Positions 1 to 7,907 of a stretch of 37,414 nucleotides of DNA are shown piece after piece; positions within the stretch are counted from its first letter, which is position 1, and each line of letters opens with the position of its first letter. The notes below the pieces were generated by a model. That model did no database searches. It saw nothing but the letters and a program-made list of their open reading frames with translations, and was not told the DNA's origin. The position numbers were made by a program, and so were the translations under genes. The stretch is from Tabrizicola soli (GTDB lineage: Bacteria > Pseudomonadota > Alphaproteobacteria > Rhodobacterales > Rhodobacteraceae), in NCBI RefSeq assembly GCF_015999335.1, contig NZ_JAEACP010000031.1, positions 1-37,414 of the forward strand, in the 5' to 3' direction.

Positions 1-111
1 CTCGGCCCCCACCGGGAAATCGGCGGTGATCGCATCCTCCTGATAGTCGCGCGCGCCCTGGCTTATCCCCGAGGCGACGTCATAGCGCGGCTCACGCGAT
101 CGCCATATCAT
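1..111 (-). CDS. PP2C-family Ser/Thr phosphatase, N-terminal 37 codons only
   Basis: Partial gene running off the left edge. From an ATG at 111, preceded by GGAG, the minus strand reads MIWRSREPRYDVASGISQG and then ARDYQEDAI. A Gly, then Arg, then Glu-Asp arrangement near the N-terminus is the first conserved motif of PP2C/SpoIIE-type phosphatases, whose Asp helps hold the two catalytic metal ions. The start overlaps the FHA gene stop by 20 bp, so the two are probably translationally coupled. Family knowledge: kinase, FHA and PP2C genes often sit together as a reversible phosphorylation module, sometimes beside type VI secretion genes. Only 37 residues are visible, so the rest of the fold is inferred. 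Confidence 0.72.
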   Translation of the reverse strand, partial: MIWRSREPRYDVASGISQGARDYQEDAITADFPVGAE

Positions 112-940
112 GCCCGTCTCCTCCAGCCCCGCAGACCGTCCAGTTGAAGTCAGGCGTGCACAGCACCTTGAGCAGAAGCGAGGTCTCGCCGATCTGAAGC
201 TCGTCCCCGTCGCCCAAGGCTTCGGTCGCGAGCAGCGGCCTGCCGTTCAGCCGCACCAGGTTCGACTTGCCGCCATGGGCGAGATGGAAGCGATGCGTCG
301 CCGGATCATAGACGATCGCCGCATGGTTCTGCCGCGAGATCGCCATGTCGCCGAAGTCCAGCGCAACCGTCTGGTCCGAGCCGCGGCCGATCTGGTTCGT
401 CCCCTGCGACAGCGCGAAGGCTACCCCCTTGCCGGGCCCCTCCTTCACCACCAGCCAGCCGGTCGGGAACATCACCAGCCCTTGCCCCGGCGCGGCTGGC
501 GCAACCTCTGCCGCGGGCGCGTCCGGTTCCTCGAACAGCGGCACGACCCCGGCCGCCTGGGTGTCGAAACCCAGGATGCGGGTCTTGGTCCGGGTCGAGC
601 GTCGGCGCGCGGGCTCGGTCGGGGACGGCGGGGCGGCGGGCTTTTCGGGTCGGAGATCGCCTTCCTCCAGATCCCAGATATTGACGGACGAGGCCTGCGC
701 GCCATCGGGCAGTGAAACCTTCTGCTTCACCACCCGGCTGGGGCGTGCCGACGGAAGGTCTGCCTCGGCGGGGGGCGGCGGCGCGGGCGGCGGCGGGGCG
801 ACCGCGGCAAGTTGCTCGCGCAGGCGCTTCAGCTCAAGCTCGGCAAGGGCGGCCATGACGGGATCCGGCCCGGACTCGGCCACCGGGGCGGGTTTGGCGG
901 GTGCTTCCGCCCTTCTGAAAAAGGAACGCAGGAACTTCAA
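92..940 (-). CDS. FHA-domain phosphothreonine-binding protein
   Basis: Cytoplasmic adaptor predicted to bind phosphothreonine peptides, probably of the adjacent kinase. The C-terminal third carries an FHA fold: NQIGRGSDQ (Gly-Arg pair), AISRQNHAAI (Ser-Arg-x-x-His pTyr/pThr pocket) and NLVRLNG (conserved Asn). The N-terminal 170 residues are Pro/Ala/Arg-rich and look disordered. I chose the TTG at 940 because AGGGGAG lies six bases upstream. An in-frame ATG at 997, overlapping the kinase stop, is the alternative and would add 19 residues. The gene sits between the kinase and the PP2C gene on the same strand, so the three form one operon-like unit. Confidence 0.85.
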   Translation of the reverse strand: MKFLRSFFRRAEAPAKPAPVAESGPDPVMAALAELELKRLREQLAAVAPPPPAPPPPAEADLPSARPSRVVKQKVSLPDGAQASSVNIWDLEEGDLRPEKPAAPPSPTEPARRRSTRTKTRILGFDTQAAGVVPLFEEPDAPAAEVAPAAPGQGLVMFPTGWLVVKEGPGKGVAFALSQGTNQIGRGSDQTVALDFGDMAISRQNHAAIVYDPATHRFHLAHGGKSNLVRLNGRPLLATEALGDGDELQIGETSLLLKVLCTPDFNWTVCGAGGDGHDMAIA

Positions 941-986
941 GCTGTTCTCCCCTGGTTCTGGACTCGCCGCCAGGTGCCGTATTCCT

Positions 987-2756
987 TCATCCGTCACCCT
1001 TCAGCTGGAATGATGCCTCCACCGTGCTGCCCCTACGCTGGACCGTGAAGCCAAAAGTTGCAACACCGCCAGTCAGTTCTCGTTGAAGTATACTGGCTAG
1101 GGCGCCGGTTGTCCCCATCGTCTCGCCCGTCGCGCGATACAGCAGAAGGACATCGCCGACCTCCAGATCGGTCGCCGTCCCCGCGGGCACGGCGGCAACC
1201 ATGGTCTGGGTGCCGGTCGGGGTCTCGACCATCTGGAAGGCCAGGCCATCGGCCAGTCGCAGCTCGACGACCACCGGCAGGGCTTCCATCTTGCGCACGA
1301 TATCGGCACCGGGCGTCGCCTCATAGCCGATGATCGCCTTCAGCCCGCCTAGCGTCGCCAGGTCCACGCCCTGCGACAGCATCGCGGGCAGGTCGGCGCC
1401 GTCCTGGACCGGCTGGCCGTTCACCTCGACGATGCGCTGGCCCGGCTGCATCCAGAGCGGCGAGGCAGACAGGACCCCGGCCACCAGGCTCGGGTCGGCC
1501 GGATCGGCGAGGAACGGCAGCCGCACCACGCGCGCCAGCACATAGGGGGCATCGGCCGCAACGACGGGCAGTGGCGCGGCTTGCGCCACGGCGGACTGGG
1601 GCGGCGAGGCCCGGCCCAGCACCTGCGACAGCGCGACGGCCAGAACCAGCAGCGCCACGCCGGTGACCAGCAAGAGACTGCTCTGCGACCGGCCGGCGGC
1701 TGCGGCCGGAGCCGCGACGGGGACTGCCGCCACGGTCGCGGCGGGGGCTGCCGCAGGGGCCTCGCCCTGCGCCTCGGCCACGGGCGCAGGGGCGGTGGGG
1801 GCGCGGAATGGCAGCGGGGCGGTCGCCTCCTCGCGCAGCATTGCCTGCCATTCCGCCGCGCTCTGGAGCCGGTCGCGTGGGAAGATCGACATCGCCTTGT
1901 CGATCGCCGCCAGGAACCCGGCGGGATAGCCCGCGATCCGCCCCGAGAGCGGTTGGTGCGGATCGGCCTCGCGGTTGGCGATGGCCGACAGCCGTTCCTG
2001 CGACGAGCGCGGCGTCTCGCCCGTGATCAGATGGTAGAAGCTGGCCGCCAGCGCATAAAGGTCGCTGCAGGGGGCCTGCTTGCTGCCGGCGATGTAGAAC
2101 TCCTGCGGCGAGTAACCGTCCTTGACCACCCGCAGCCCCGACAGGGCCCGGCTTTTCCGCGTCATCTCCTTGCGCGAGGCGCCGAAGTCGATCAGCACCG
2201 GATTGCCGCTTTCCCGGTCCAGAAGGATGTTGTCCGGCGAGATGTCGCGGTGCAGCAGTCCCTGGTCGTGGACATAGCCCACGGCCTCGAGCACCTTGGC
2301 CAGGATCGTGGTGATCTCCTGCGGCGTCAGCCGGGGAACCTTGCCTTCCACCGTTTCCAGCAGGTCCGGCCCCTGAATGTAGTCCATCGCCATATAGGCG
2401 GTCTCGTTGTCCTCGAAGACCTGGTGGACCTTGACGATATAAGGGTGGTCCAGCCGCGCGAGGTTCTGCGCCTCCTGCTGGAACTGGTCCACGATGGAAC
2501 GGAATTCCTCTTGCCGCTGGCGGGTGCGGGGGCCGACCACATTGTCGACGCGGCGGCAGAAGCTGGCCGGGAAACATTCCTTGACCACCACCAGGCGCGA
2601 CAGCGAATCCCGGGCAAGATAGGTGATGCCGAAGCCCCCGCTGTTCAGGAACGACTCGACCTTGAACTGGCCGTAGAGGAGACGGGTCCCCGGCTTCAGC
2701 TCGTCGGCGAAGAGCTCCTCTTCGGTGTGGTCAATTCTTGCGGCAGCCAATGTCAT
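987..2756 (-). CDS. Membrane-anchored Ser/Thr protein kinase with C-terminal PDZ-like region
   Basis: Predicted Hanks-type kinase, 589 residues. Visible in order: glycine-rich loop NSGGFGITYLA (38-48), ATP-anchoring Lys in VVVKECFP (Lys59), catalytic loop HRDISPDN (169-176), metal-binding DFG (190-192) and a degenerate APE written SPQE (216-219), ending near residue 310. A Pro/Ala linker (about 315-357) leads to one hydrophobic helix (360-380), then about 200 residues presumably outside the membrane. That part contains a PDZ-like stretch (GQRIVEVNGQPVQDG), repeated less clearly near the C-terminus. Family knowledge: PpkA/Stk-type kinases couple an external sensor domain to cytoplasmic phosphorylation. 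The following FHA and PP2C genes are likely partners. The substrate is unknown. Confidence 0.88.
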   Translation of the reverse strand: MTLAAARIDHTEEELFADELKPGTRLLYGQFKVESFLNSGGFGITYLARDSLSRLVVVKECFPASFCRRVDNVVGPRTRQRQEEFRSIVDQFQQEAQNLARLDHPYIVKVHQVFEDNETAYMAMDYIQGPDLLETVEGKVPRLTPQEITTILAKVLEAVGYVHDQGLLHRDISPDNILLDRESGNPVLIDFGASRKEMTRKSRALSGLRVVKDGYSPQEFYIAGSKQAPCSDLYALAASFYHLITGETPRSSQERLSAIANREADPHQPLSGRIAGYPAGFLAAIDKAMSIFPRDRLQSAAEWQAMLREEATAPLPFRAPTAPAPVAEAQGEAPAAAPAATVAAVPVAAPAAAAGRSQSSLLLVTGVALLVLAVALSQVLGRASPPQSAVAQAAPLPVVAADAPYVLARVVRLPFLADPADPSLVAGVLSASPLWMQPGQRIVEVNGQPVQDGADLPAMLSQGVDLATLGGLKAIIGYEATPGADIVRKMEALPVVVELRLADGLAFQMVETPTGTQTMVAAVPAGTATDLEVGDVLLLYRATGETMGTTGALASILQRELTGGVATFGFTVQRRGSTVEASFQLKGDG

Positions 2757-2931
2757 TCATACCATCCACAATACCTGTCGGCCCGCCGGGACAGACCGCC
2801 ATACCTGAGTGATACCGGCCGAGTTGGGCCAAATCGTGAAGCCAATTCGTTCGTTTGTTGCCACATTTCAGAAAATCGAACAGATCCGGCGATTGCCCGG
2901 GGCCGCACGGCCTTGCCCTTGACGCCCTTGC

Positions 2932-3876
2932 GTGACACCAGAAGGCATGGTCGAGATCTTCCTGAAAATCCTGCCGTTCTTCGCCGTGATCGGGCTGGGT
3001 TTCCTGGCCGTGCGCCGCGGGTTCTTCAGCGAGGAGGCGACGGTCTACCTGACGCGCTTCGTGTTCTACTTCGCGCTTTCGGCCATGCTGTTCGGGTTTT
3101 CGGCGAATCTGGACGTGGCGGCGATCCTGTCCTGGCCGCTGGTCCTTGCCTATCTCCTCGGCACCTCGGTCGTCTGGCTCCTGGTGGCCGCGGTGGCGCT
3201 CTGGCGCGGGAGCAGCCGTGAGGAGGCGGTGTTCGAGGCCCATACCGGCGTCATCGGCAACGTCGGCTTCCTGGGCATCCCGATGCTGATCCTGCTTCTG
3301 GGGCCAAAGGCGGTGGGGCCGGTGCTACTGGTGCTGGCGGTGGACCTGATGGTGTTCTCCTCGATCCTGACCATGGCGATCACCGGCCTGCGCGCGGGAA
3401 GGATCAGCGCCCGGACCTTCGGCATCCTCGGCATGGGGCTGTTGCAGAACCCGATGATCGTCTCGACCGTGCTCGGCATCGGCTGGGGGGCGACTGGGCT
3501 GGCCCTGCCCGGCCCGGTGAACGAGTTCATGTCGCTTCTCGGCGCGGCCGCCACGCCCTGCGCCCTGTTCGCGATCGGCGGCTCGCTGGCCGGGCGCTCG
3601 GCCGAGCGGATGCAGGTTGCGGCCTGGCTTTCCACCGCCAAGCTGGTGCTGCACCCCGCGGCGGTGGCGGCGGCCTGCTGGGCCTTCGGCCAGGGCGGCC
3701 ATGCCGCGGGCGTGATGATCGCCGCGGCCGCCTTGCCTGTCGCAGGCAACGTGTTCATTCTGGCGCAGCATTATCGCGTTGCGCCGCAACGGGTATCCAC
3801 TGCGATCCTGCTGTCCACCGCGGCCTCGGTCGTGACGGTGACGGCGGTGATCGCCCTGATCGGCAAGGGGAGTTGA
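2932..3876 (+). CDS. AEC-family (auxin efflux carrier-like) permease
   Basis: Integral membrane protein of about 310 residues with roughly ten hydrophobic segments in the 5+5 pattern of the AEC/bile-acid-sodium-symporter superfamily. The opening FLKILPFFAVIGLGFLAVR and the central GNVGFLGIPM motif are characteristic. Bacterial members move organic acids such as malate or malonate, and the substrate here cannot be told. The start is uncertain. GTG at 2932 gives the longest frame, but ATG at 2947 places the first helix as in relatives. Neither has well-spaced Shine-Dalgarno bases. The gene is divergent from the kinase across 175 bp in which I see no other gene, and lies two bases ahead of the fghA start. 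Confidence 0.85.
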   Translation: MTPEGMVEIFLKILPFFAVIGLGFLAVRRGFFSEEATVYLTRFVFYFALSAMLFGFSANLDVAAILSWPLVLAYLLGTSVVWLLVAAVALWRGSSREEAVFEAHTGVIGNVGFLGIPMLILLLGPKAVGPVLLVLAVDLMVFSSILTMAITGLRAGRISARTFGILGMGLLQNPMIVSTVLGIGWGATGLALPGPVNEFMSLLGAAATPCALFAIGGSLAGRSAERMQVAAWLSTAKLVLHPAAVAAACWAFGQGGHAAGVMIAAAALPVAGNVFILAQHYRVAPQRVSTAILLSTAASVVTVTAVIALIGKGS

Positions 3877-3878
3877 CC

Positions 3879-4709
3879 ATGAAGACCGTATCGGAAAACC
3901 GCGCCTTCGGCGGCGTGCAGGGGGTCTATACCCATGCCTCGCAATCGACCGGGGGCGACATGACCTTCGGTCTGTTCCTGCCGGCCCAGGCCGAGGACGG
4001 GCCGGTGCCGCTTTTGTGGTTCCTCTCGGGCCTGACCTGCACGCATGAGAACGCGATGATCAAGGCCGGCGCGCAGCGCTGGGCGGCCGAGGCCGGGATC
4101 GCGCTCTGCTTTCCCGACACTTCGCCGCGCGGCGAGGGGGTGGCGAACGACGCCGACTTCGCGCTTGGCCAGGGCGCGGGTTTCTACGTCAACGCGACCC
4201 AGGCGCCCTGGGCGCTGCATTTCCGCATGTGGGACTATGTGACGGATGAGCTGCCGCGCCTGTTGTTCAACGCCTTCCCCCTGGCCGAGGAGGCGCAGGC
4301 GATCACCGGGCACTCGATGGGCGGCCACGGCGCGCTGACCATCGCGATGAGCTTTCCGGGCCGTTTCGCCAGCGTCTCGGCCTTCGCGCCGATCTGCAAC
4401 CCGACGGCGAGCGATTGGGGCCGTCCGCAATTTTCTGCCTATCTCGGACCTGACGAGTCGTCCTGGGCGGCGCATGATGCGAGTCTTCTGATGCGCAAGC
4501 GGGGATTCGACGGGCCGATATTGGTGGACCAGGGGACTGCGGACCAGTTCCTGGACAAGCTGAAGCCCGAGGCCCTGGCCGAGGCGATGGCCGCCGCCCG
4601 ACAGGGGGGCACGTTCCGGATGCAGAAGGGCTATGACCACAGCTATTTCTTCGTGTCGAGCTTCATGGAGGACCATGTCCATTTCCATGCGGACGCCCTT
4701 CTGGGCTAG
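3879..4709 (+). CDS. fghA: S-formylglutathione hydrolase
   Basis: Hydrolyses S-formylglutathione to formate and glutathione, the last step of glutathione-dependent formaldehyde detoxification in the cytoplasm. The 276-residue length fits the esterase D family. Visible: LWFLSGLTCTHENAMIK near the N-terminus (oxyanion region), nucleophile Ser in GHSMGGHGAL, the Asp region LVDQGTADQFLD, and the catalytic His in GYDHSYFF. The ATG at 3879 is preceded by AAGGGGAG at ideal spacing, overlapping the end of the permease gene. Formaldehyde produced by one-carbon or phosphonate metabolism could feed this step, but no alcohol dehydrogenase partner (frmA/adhI) is in the window. Confidence 0.95.
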   Translation: MKTVSENRAFGGVQGVYTHASQSTGGDMTFGLFLPAQAEDGPVPLLWFLSGLTCTHENAMIKAGAQRWAAEAGIALCFPDTSPRGEGVANDADFALGQGAGFYVNATQAPWALHFRMWDYVTDELPRLLFNAFPLAEEAQAITGHSMGGHGALTIAMSFPGRFASVSAFAPICNPTASDWGRPQFSAYLGPDESSWAAHDASLLMRKRGFDGPILVDQGTADQFLDKLKPEALAEAMAAARQGGTFRMQKGYDHSYFFVSSFMEDHVHFHADALLG

Positions 4710-5178
4710 GGCGATGCTGCTTTCGCTTGCCCTGGCCTGGGCCCTGCCCGCGCCGGTGGCGGCCGGGGTGGAGGATTCGGTCCTGGCCGGCGTCAACGAC
4801 GCGCGGGCCAGGGCGGGCTGCGGGCCCTTGCGGATGAACCCGAAGCTGACCGCGGCGGCGAAGTCGCATGCCAGGGCGATGGCCGAGCAGAACTTCTTCG
4901 GTCACACCGGCAAGGACGGCAGCCGGTTCTCGAACCGGATCGGGCGCCAGGGCTACAGCTACCGCGCGGCGGCCGAGAACATCGCGGCGGGGCAGAAGTC
5001 GGCCTCGCAGGTGGTGGGGAACTGGCTGAAAAGCGCGGGTCACCGGCGGAACATCCTGAACTGCCGCCTGAAGGAGACCGGGATCGCCGTGGTCTACCAG
5101 CCGGACGACGCACCGATCCGGGGGCAGCGGCAGCCGCTGCGCTACTACTGGGTCCAGGTCTTCGCGACGCCGAGATGA
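4675..5178 (+). CDS. Secreted CAP/SCP-domain protein
   Basis: Small exported protein of the cysteine-rich secretory protein/antigen 5/PR-1 (CAP) superfamily. A signal peptide is visible ([20 protein letters not shown], cleavage likely around the AAG). The mature part has the CAP signatures: [31 protein letters not shown] (metal/active-site His), AAENIAAG and the second His in SAGHRRNIL. Bacterial members have no agreed enzymatic role. The chosen ATG at 4675 follows GGAGG by only three bases and lies inside the fghA 3' end, and the ATG at 4687 is an alternative. The stop overlaps the next ATG by four bases, implying coupled translation. Confidence 0.88.
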   Translation: MSISMRTPFWARAMLLSLALAWALPAPVAAGVEDSVLAGVNDARARAGCGPLRMNPKLTAAAKSHARAMAEQNFFGHTGKDGSRFSNRIGRQGYSYRAAAENIAAGQKSASQVVGNWLKSAGHRRNILNCRLKETGIAVVYQPDDAPIRGQRQPLRYYWVQVFATPR

Positions 5179-5636
5179 CGCTTTATATCGACGCAGACGC
5201 CTGCCCGGTGAAGGCCGAGGCCGAGGCGGTCGCCACCCGCCTCGGGGTCAGGATGGTGCTGGTCTCGAACGGGGGGATCCGGCCCTCGCAGAACCCGCTG
5301 GTGGAGAGCGTCTTCGTGTCGGAGGGGCCGGACGAGGCCGACAAATGGATCGCGGCGGCCTGCGGGGCGGGGGATGTGGTGGTCACCTCGGACATCCCGC
5401 TGGCGGCGCGCTGCGTCGCGGCCGGGGCCGCGGTGGTGAAGCCGACCGGCGAGGAACTGACGGCGGCGAACGTGGGGATGGCGCTGGCGACGCGGGATCT
5501 GATGGCGGACCTGCGGGCGGCGGATCCGTTCCGGCAGGGGGGCGGCAAGAGCTTCGGCAAGGCCGACCGCAGCCGGTTCCGCGACGTTCTGGACCGGCTG
5601 CTGCGCCGGGTGTCCACGCGTGGCGGCCAGGGCTGA
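5175..5636 (+). CDS. YaiI/YqxD (DUF188) family protein
   Basis: 153-residue protein of the UPF0178 family. It has the family start [21 protein letters not shown], the Asp-rich [16 protein letters not shown] motif, and the C-terminal [14 protein letters not shown] signature. These Asp residues form a PIN-like metal-binding site, so an RNA or phosphoester hydrolase role has been suggested for the family, but none is established. It overlaps the CAP gene by ATGA. About 135 bp without a gene follow before the coiled-coil protein. Confidence 0.92.
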   Translation: MTLYIDADACPVKAEAEAVATRLGVRMVLVSNGGIRPSQNPLVESVFVSEGPDEADKWIAAACGAGDVVVTSDIPLAARCVAAGAAVVKPTGEELTAANVGMALATRDLMADLRAADPFRQGGGKSFGKADRSRFRDVLDRLLRRVSTRGGQG

Positions 5637-5772
5637 CCCAGCAATATCAAAGGTTTGCCTGCGGGCATTCATCATCTGTAAACCAATGCGCCGGGCCACA
5701 TGCCGTAATGGCTTGTCTGGTGCCCGGCCTTGTGATGTGCTGCCGCGCGAAAACCTGCGAACGGAGCCTTCG

Positions 5773-6285
5773 ATGAAGAACCTCGTGCTGGCGATCCTGG
5801 CGGCCTCGACCGCGATCCTGGGGTTCTATTCCTACCAGAGCAGCCGAAAGGTCGGCGAGTTGCAGACGGAACTCGCCGCGCGCGAAGCCGCCCTGACCGG
5901 GGTCGAGGGCGAGAAGGCCGCGATCGAGGCCGAGCTGACCGGGCTGCACCGCAGGCTTCAGGAAACCGGCGGCACGGCCGAGGCCCTGGCGGCCGATCTG
6001 GACGCTGCAAGGACCGAGTTGGAAGCCGCGAGGACCGAGCTGGAGACGGCGCGGAGCGAGATGGAGGCGGCGCGGACCGAAGCCGAGACGGCACGGAGCG
6101 AAGCCGAAGCAGCGCGGGCCGAACTGGCGGCAGCGGCGGCCGCCCAGGCGGAAGCCGCTCGGGTGGCCGCGGAAGCGGCAGCGACCGAAGCGGCCGCCGC
6201 CGAGGCCGAAGCGGCGCAGGCGGCCGCCGCTGCTGCTGCGGCCCCCGCCCCGGAACCTGCGGCCGAGCCCGCTTCGTCCCCCTGA
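5773..6285 (+). CDS. Single-pass membrane protein with Ala/Glu-rich coiled coil
   Basis: Predicted 170-residue protein: one N-terminal hydrophobic segment (NLVLAILAASTAILGFYSY), then a continuous coiled coil from about residue 25 to 155, ending in an Ala/Pro-rich tail. The centre repeats a seven-residue unit (AARTELE, AARTELE, TARSEME, AARTEAE, TARSEAE, AARAELA), a heptad register with Ala at core positions. There is a CGGAG six bases before the ATG at 5773. I recognise no family. Such proteins commonly act as membrane-tethered spacers or scaffolds, which is inference. Unequal recombination between the repeats could vary its length. Confidence 0.75.
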   Translation: MKNLVLAILAASTAILGFYSYQSSRKVGELQTELAAREAALTGVEGEKAAIEAELTGLHRRLQETGGTAEALAADLDAARTELEAARTELETARSEMEAARTEAETARSEAEAARAELAAAAAAQAEAARVAAEAAATEAAAAEAEAAQAAAAAAAAPAPEPAAEPASSP

Positions 6286-6293
6286 GCCGGAAG

Positions 6294-6325
6294 CCTGCCC
6301 GCGCCACAGCCATGTCGCGGGCAGG
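6294..6325. terminator. Perfect 10-bp stem-loop after the coiled-coil gene
   Basis: CCTGCCCGCG at 6294-6303 is repeated inverted at 6316-6325 with a 12-base loop, starting 8 bp after the preceding stop. No T-run follows, so it may be a weak or Rho-assisted terminator, or a hairpin protecting the mRNA 3' end. Confidence 0.45.
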
Positions 6326-6361
6326 ACAGACAGGCCGCGCCAGGCCGGCTCATCTGCCGGC

Positions 6362-7294
6362 ATGGCCCAAAATCAAGCCCTTGCGGGCGTGCTGTTCGCT
6401 GCGGGCGGCACGCTCATCTTCTCGGTCAACGACGTCGCGATCAAGTTCCTGTCCGGCGGCTATGCGCTGCATCAGGTGATCCTGATCCGCGCCATCGTCG
6501 CCATGGCCTTCATCCTGGCCGTGATCCATGCCTCGGAGCGCGGCTGGTCGCAGATCGCCACCAGCCGCCCGCGCGCGCATCTCTTGCGGGTGCTGATCGT
6601 GATGCTGTCGAACGTGAGCTACTTCACCGGCCTGGCGGCGATGCCGCTGGCCGATGCGGTGGCGGTGGCCTATGTCAGCCCGATCGTGGTGACGCTGCTG
6701 TCGATCGCCGTCCTGCACGAGAAGGTGGGCCCCCGGCGCTGGGCGGCGATCGGGGTGGGGATGCTGGGGGTGATCGTCATGCTGCGCCCCGGCGCCGGGG
6801 TGATCCAGCCGGCGGCGGTGCTGGTGCTGATCTCGGCCGTGCTTTACGCCAGCGGCAACCTTCTGGCGCGGCACATGGGCGGGACCGAAAGCGCGATGAC
6901 GCTGTCCTTCTATGTGCAGACCGGATTCATCGTGGTCAGCCTGTGCATGGGCCTTTGGGTCGGCGACGGGCATCTGGCGACGGAAGATCCGCTTTGGGGC
7001 TTTCTGTTCCGGCCCTGGATATGGCCGCCGCTGGCCGATTGGCCGGTCTTCCTGGCCACCGGGCTGGCGGTGGGGATCGGGGGCATGATGGTGACGCAGG
7101 CCTATCGCACCGCCGAGGCCGGTCTGATCGCGCCCTTTGAATATGTCGGGATGCCGATGGCGATCCTCTGGGGCGTGGTGGTCTTCGGCTCGTTCCCCGA
7201 TGCGACGGCCTGGGTGGGGATTGCGCTGATCTGCGGCTCGGGCCTTTATGTCATCTGGCGCGAGGCGGTGCGGAGGCAGGAGGATGCAGCCTGA
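6362..7294 (+). CDS. EamA-domain DMT-superfamily permease
   Basis: 310-residue inner-membrane protein with ten predicted helices in two EamA repeats. The first repeat begins AGGTLIFSVNDVAIKFLSGG, and the second starts near AAVLVLISAVLYASGNLLA. Conserved features are the MPLADAVAVAYVSPIVVTLLS segment before the fifth helix and the GLIAPFEYVGMPMAILWGV segment near the end. The family exports or imports metabolites such as amino acids, purines or riboflavin, and the substrate here is unknown. The stop overlaps the HAD gene start by 11 bp, so the two are co-transcribed, probably with the following reductase gene. Confidence 0.92.
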   Translation: MAQNQALAGVLFAAGGTLIFSVNDVAIKFLSGGYALHQVILIRAIVAMAFILAVIHASERGWSQIATSRPRAHLLRVLIVMLSNVSYFTGLAAMPLADAVAVAYVSPIVVTLLSIAVLHEKVGPRRWAAIGVGMLGVIVMLRPGAGVIQPAAVLVLISAVLYASGNLLARHMGGTESAMTLSFYVQTGFIVVSLCMGLWVGDGHLATEDPLWGFLFRPWIWPPLADWPVFLATGLAVGIGGMMVTQAYRTAEAGLIAPFEYVGMPMAILWGVVVFGSFPDATAWVGIALICGSGLYVIWREAVRRQEDAA

Positions 7295-7907
7295 AGCGGT
7301 GATCTTCGACATCGGCAATGTGCTGACCCGCTGGCAGCCCGAAGCCTTCTACGACCGGGTGATCGGCGAGGAAAGGCGCCGGGCGCTGTTCGGCGCGGTG
7401 GACCTGCACGGGATGAACGAGATCGTCGATGCGGGGGGCCTGTTCCGCGAGACGATCCATGACTGGGCCGGACGTCACCCGGATTGGTCCGACGAGATCC
7501 GCATGTGGTACGATCGCTGGATCGAGCTGGCGAGCCCGCGGATCGAGGGCTCGATCGCGCTCCTGCGGGCGCTGCGGGGGAAGGGTGTGCCGGTCTTCGC
7601 GCTGTCGAACTTCGGCCGCCATTCCTGGGAGGAGGCGCGGGACAAGCTGGATTTCCTGGCCGAATTCGACCGCGAATATGTTTCGGGCCGGCTGGGGGTG
7701 ACAAAGCCCGACCCGAGGATATACGCCATGGTCGAGGCCGATTGCGGGATCGCGCCGGATCGCCTGCTGTTCGCGGACGACCGGGCGGACAATGTGACGG
7801 CGGCGGCGCGGCGGGGCTGGCGGACGCATCAGTTCGAAAGCTGGCAAGGCTGGGCGCGGCGGCTGGTGGCCGAGGGATTGCTGACGGAAGGGGAAGCGGG
7901 ACTGTGA
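7284..7907 (+). CDS. HAD-superfamily hydrolase (YihX-like)
   Basis: Cytoplasmic phosphatase-like protein of 207 residues. Motif I is VIFDIGNVL (nucleophile Asp, with Gly-Asn following as in the YihX branch), motif II ALSNFG, motif III Lys in KPDPRIY and motif IV FADDRADNV. The cap lies between motifs I and II as in HAD subfamily IA. YihX-type enzymes dephosphorylate sugar phosphates such as alpha-glucose-1-phosphate, and the substrate here is not deducible. The start at 7284 follows GGAGG-type sequence and lies inside the permease gene. The stop overlaps the next start as GTGA. Confidence 0.9.
   Translation: MQPEAVIFDIGNVLTRWQPEAFYDRVIGEERRRALFGAVDLHGMNEIVDAGGLFRETIHDWAGRHPDWSDEIRMWYDRWIELASPRIEGSIALLRALRGKGVPVFALSNFGRHSWEEARDKLDFLAEFDREYVSGRLGVTKPDPRIYAMVEADCGIAPDRLLFADDRADNVTAAARRGWRTHQFESWQGWARRLVAEGLLTEGEAGL

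Noticed and set aside
2731-3243. A 170-codon minus-strand frame overlapping the AEC permease start.
   Set aside because: Low-complexity shadow of the permease gene with no recognisable motif.
5773-6285. Tandem DNA repeat of mobile or regulatory nature in the coiled-coil gene.
   Set aside because: The periodicity is 21 bp in frame and is fully explained by protein heptads.
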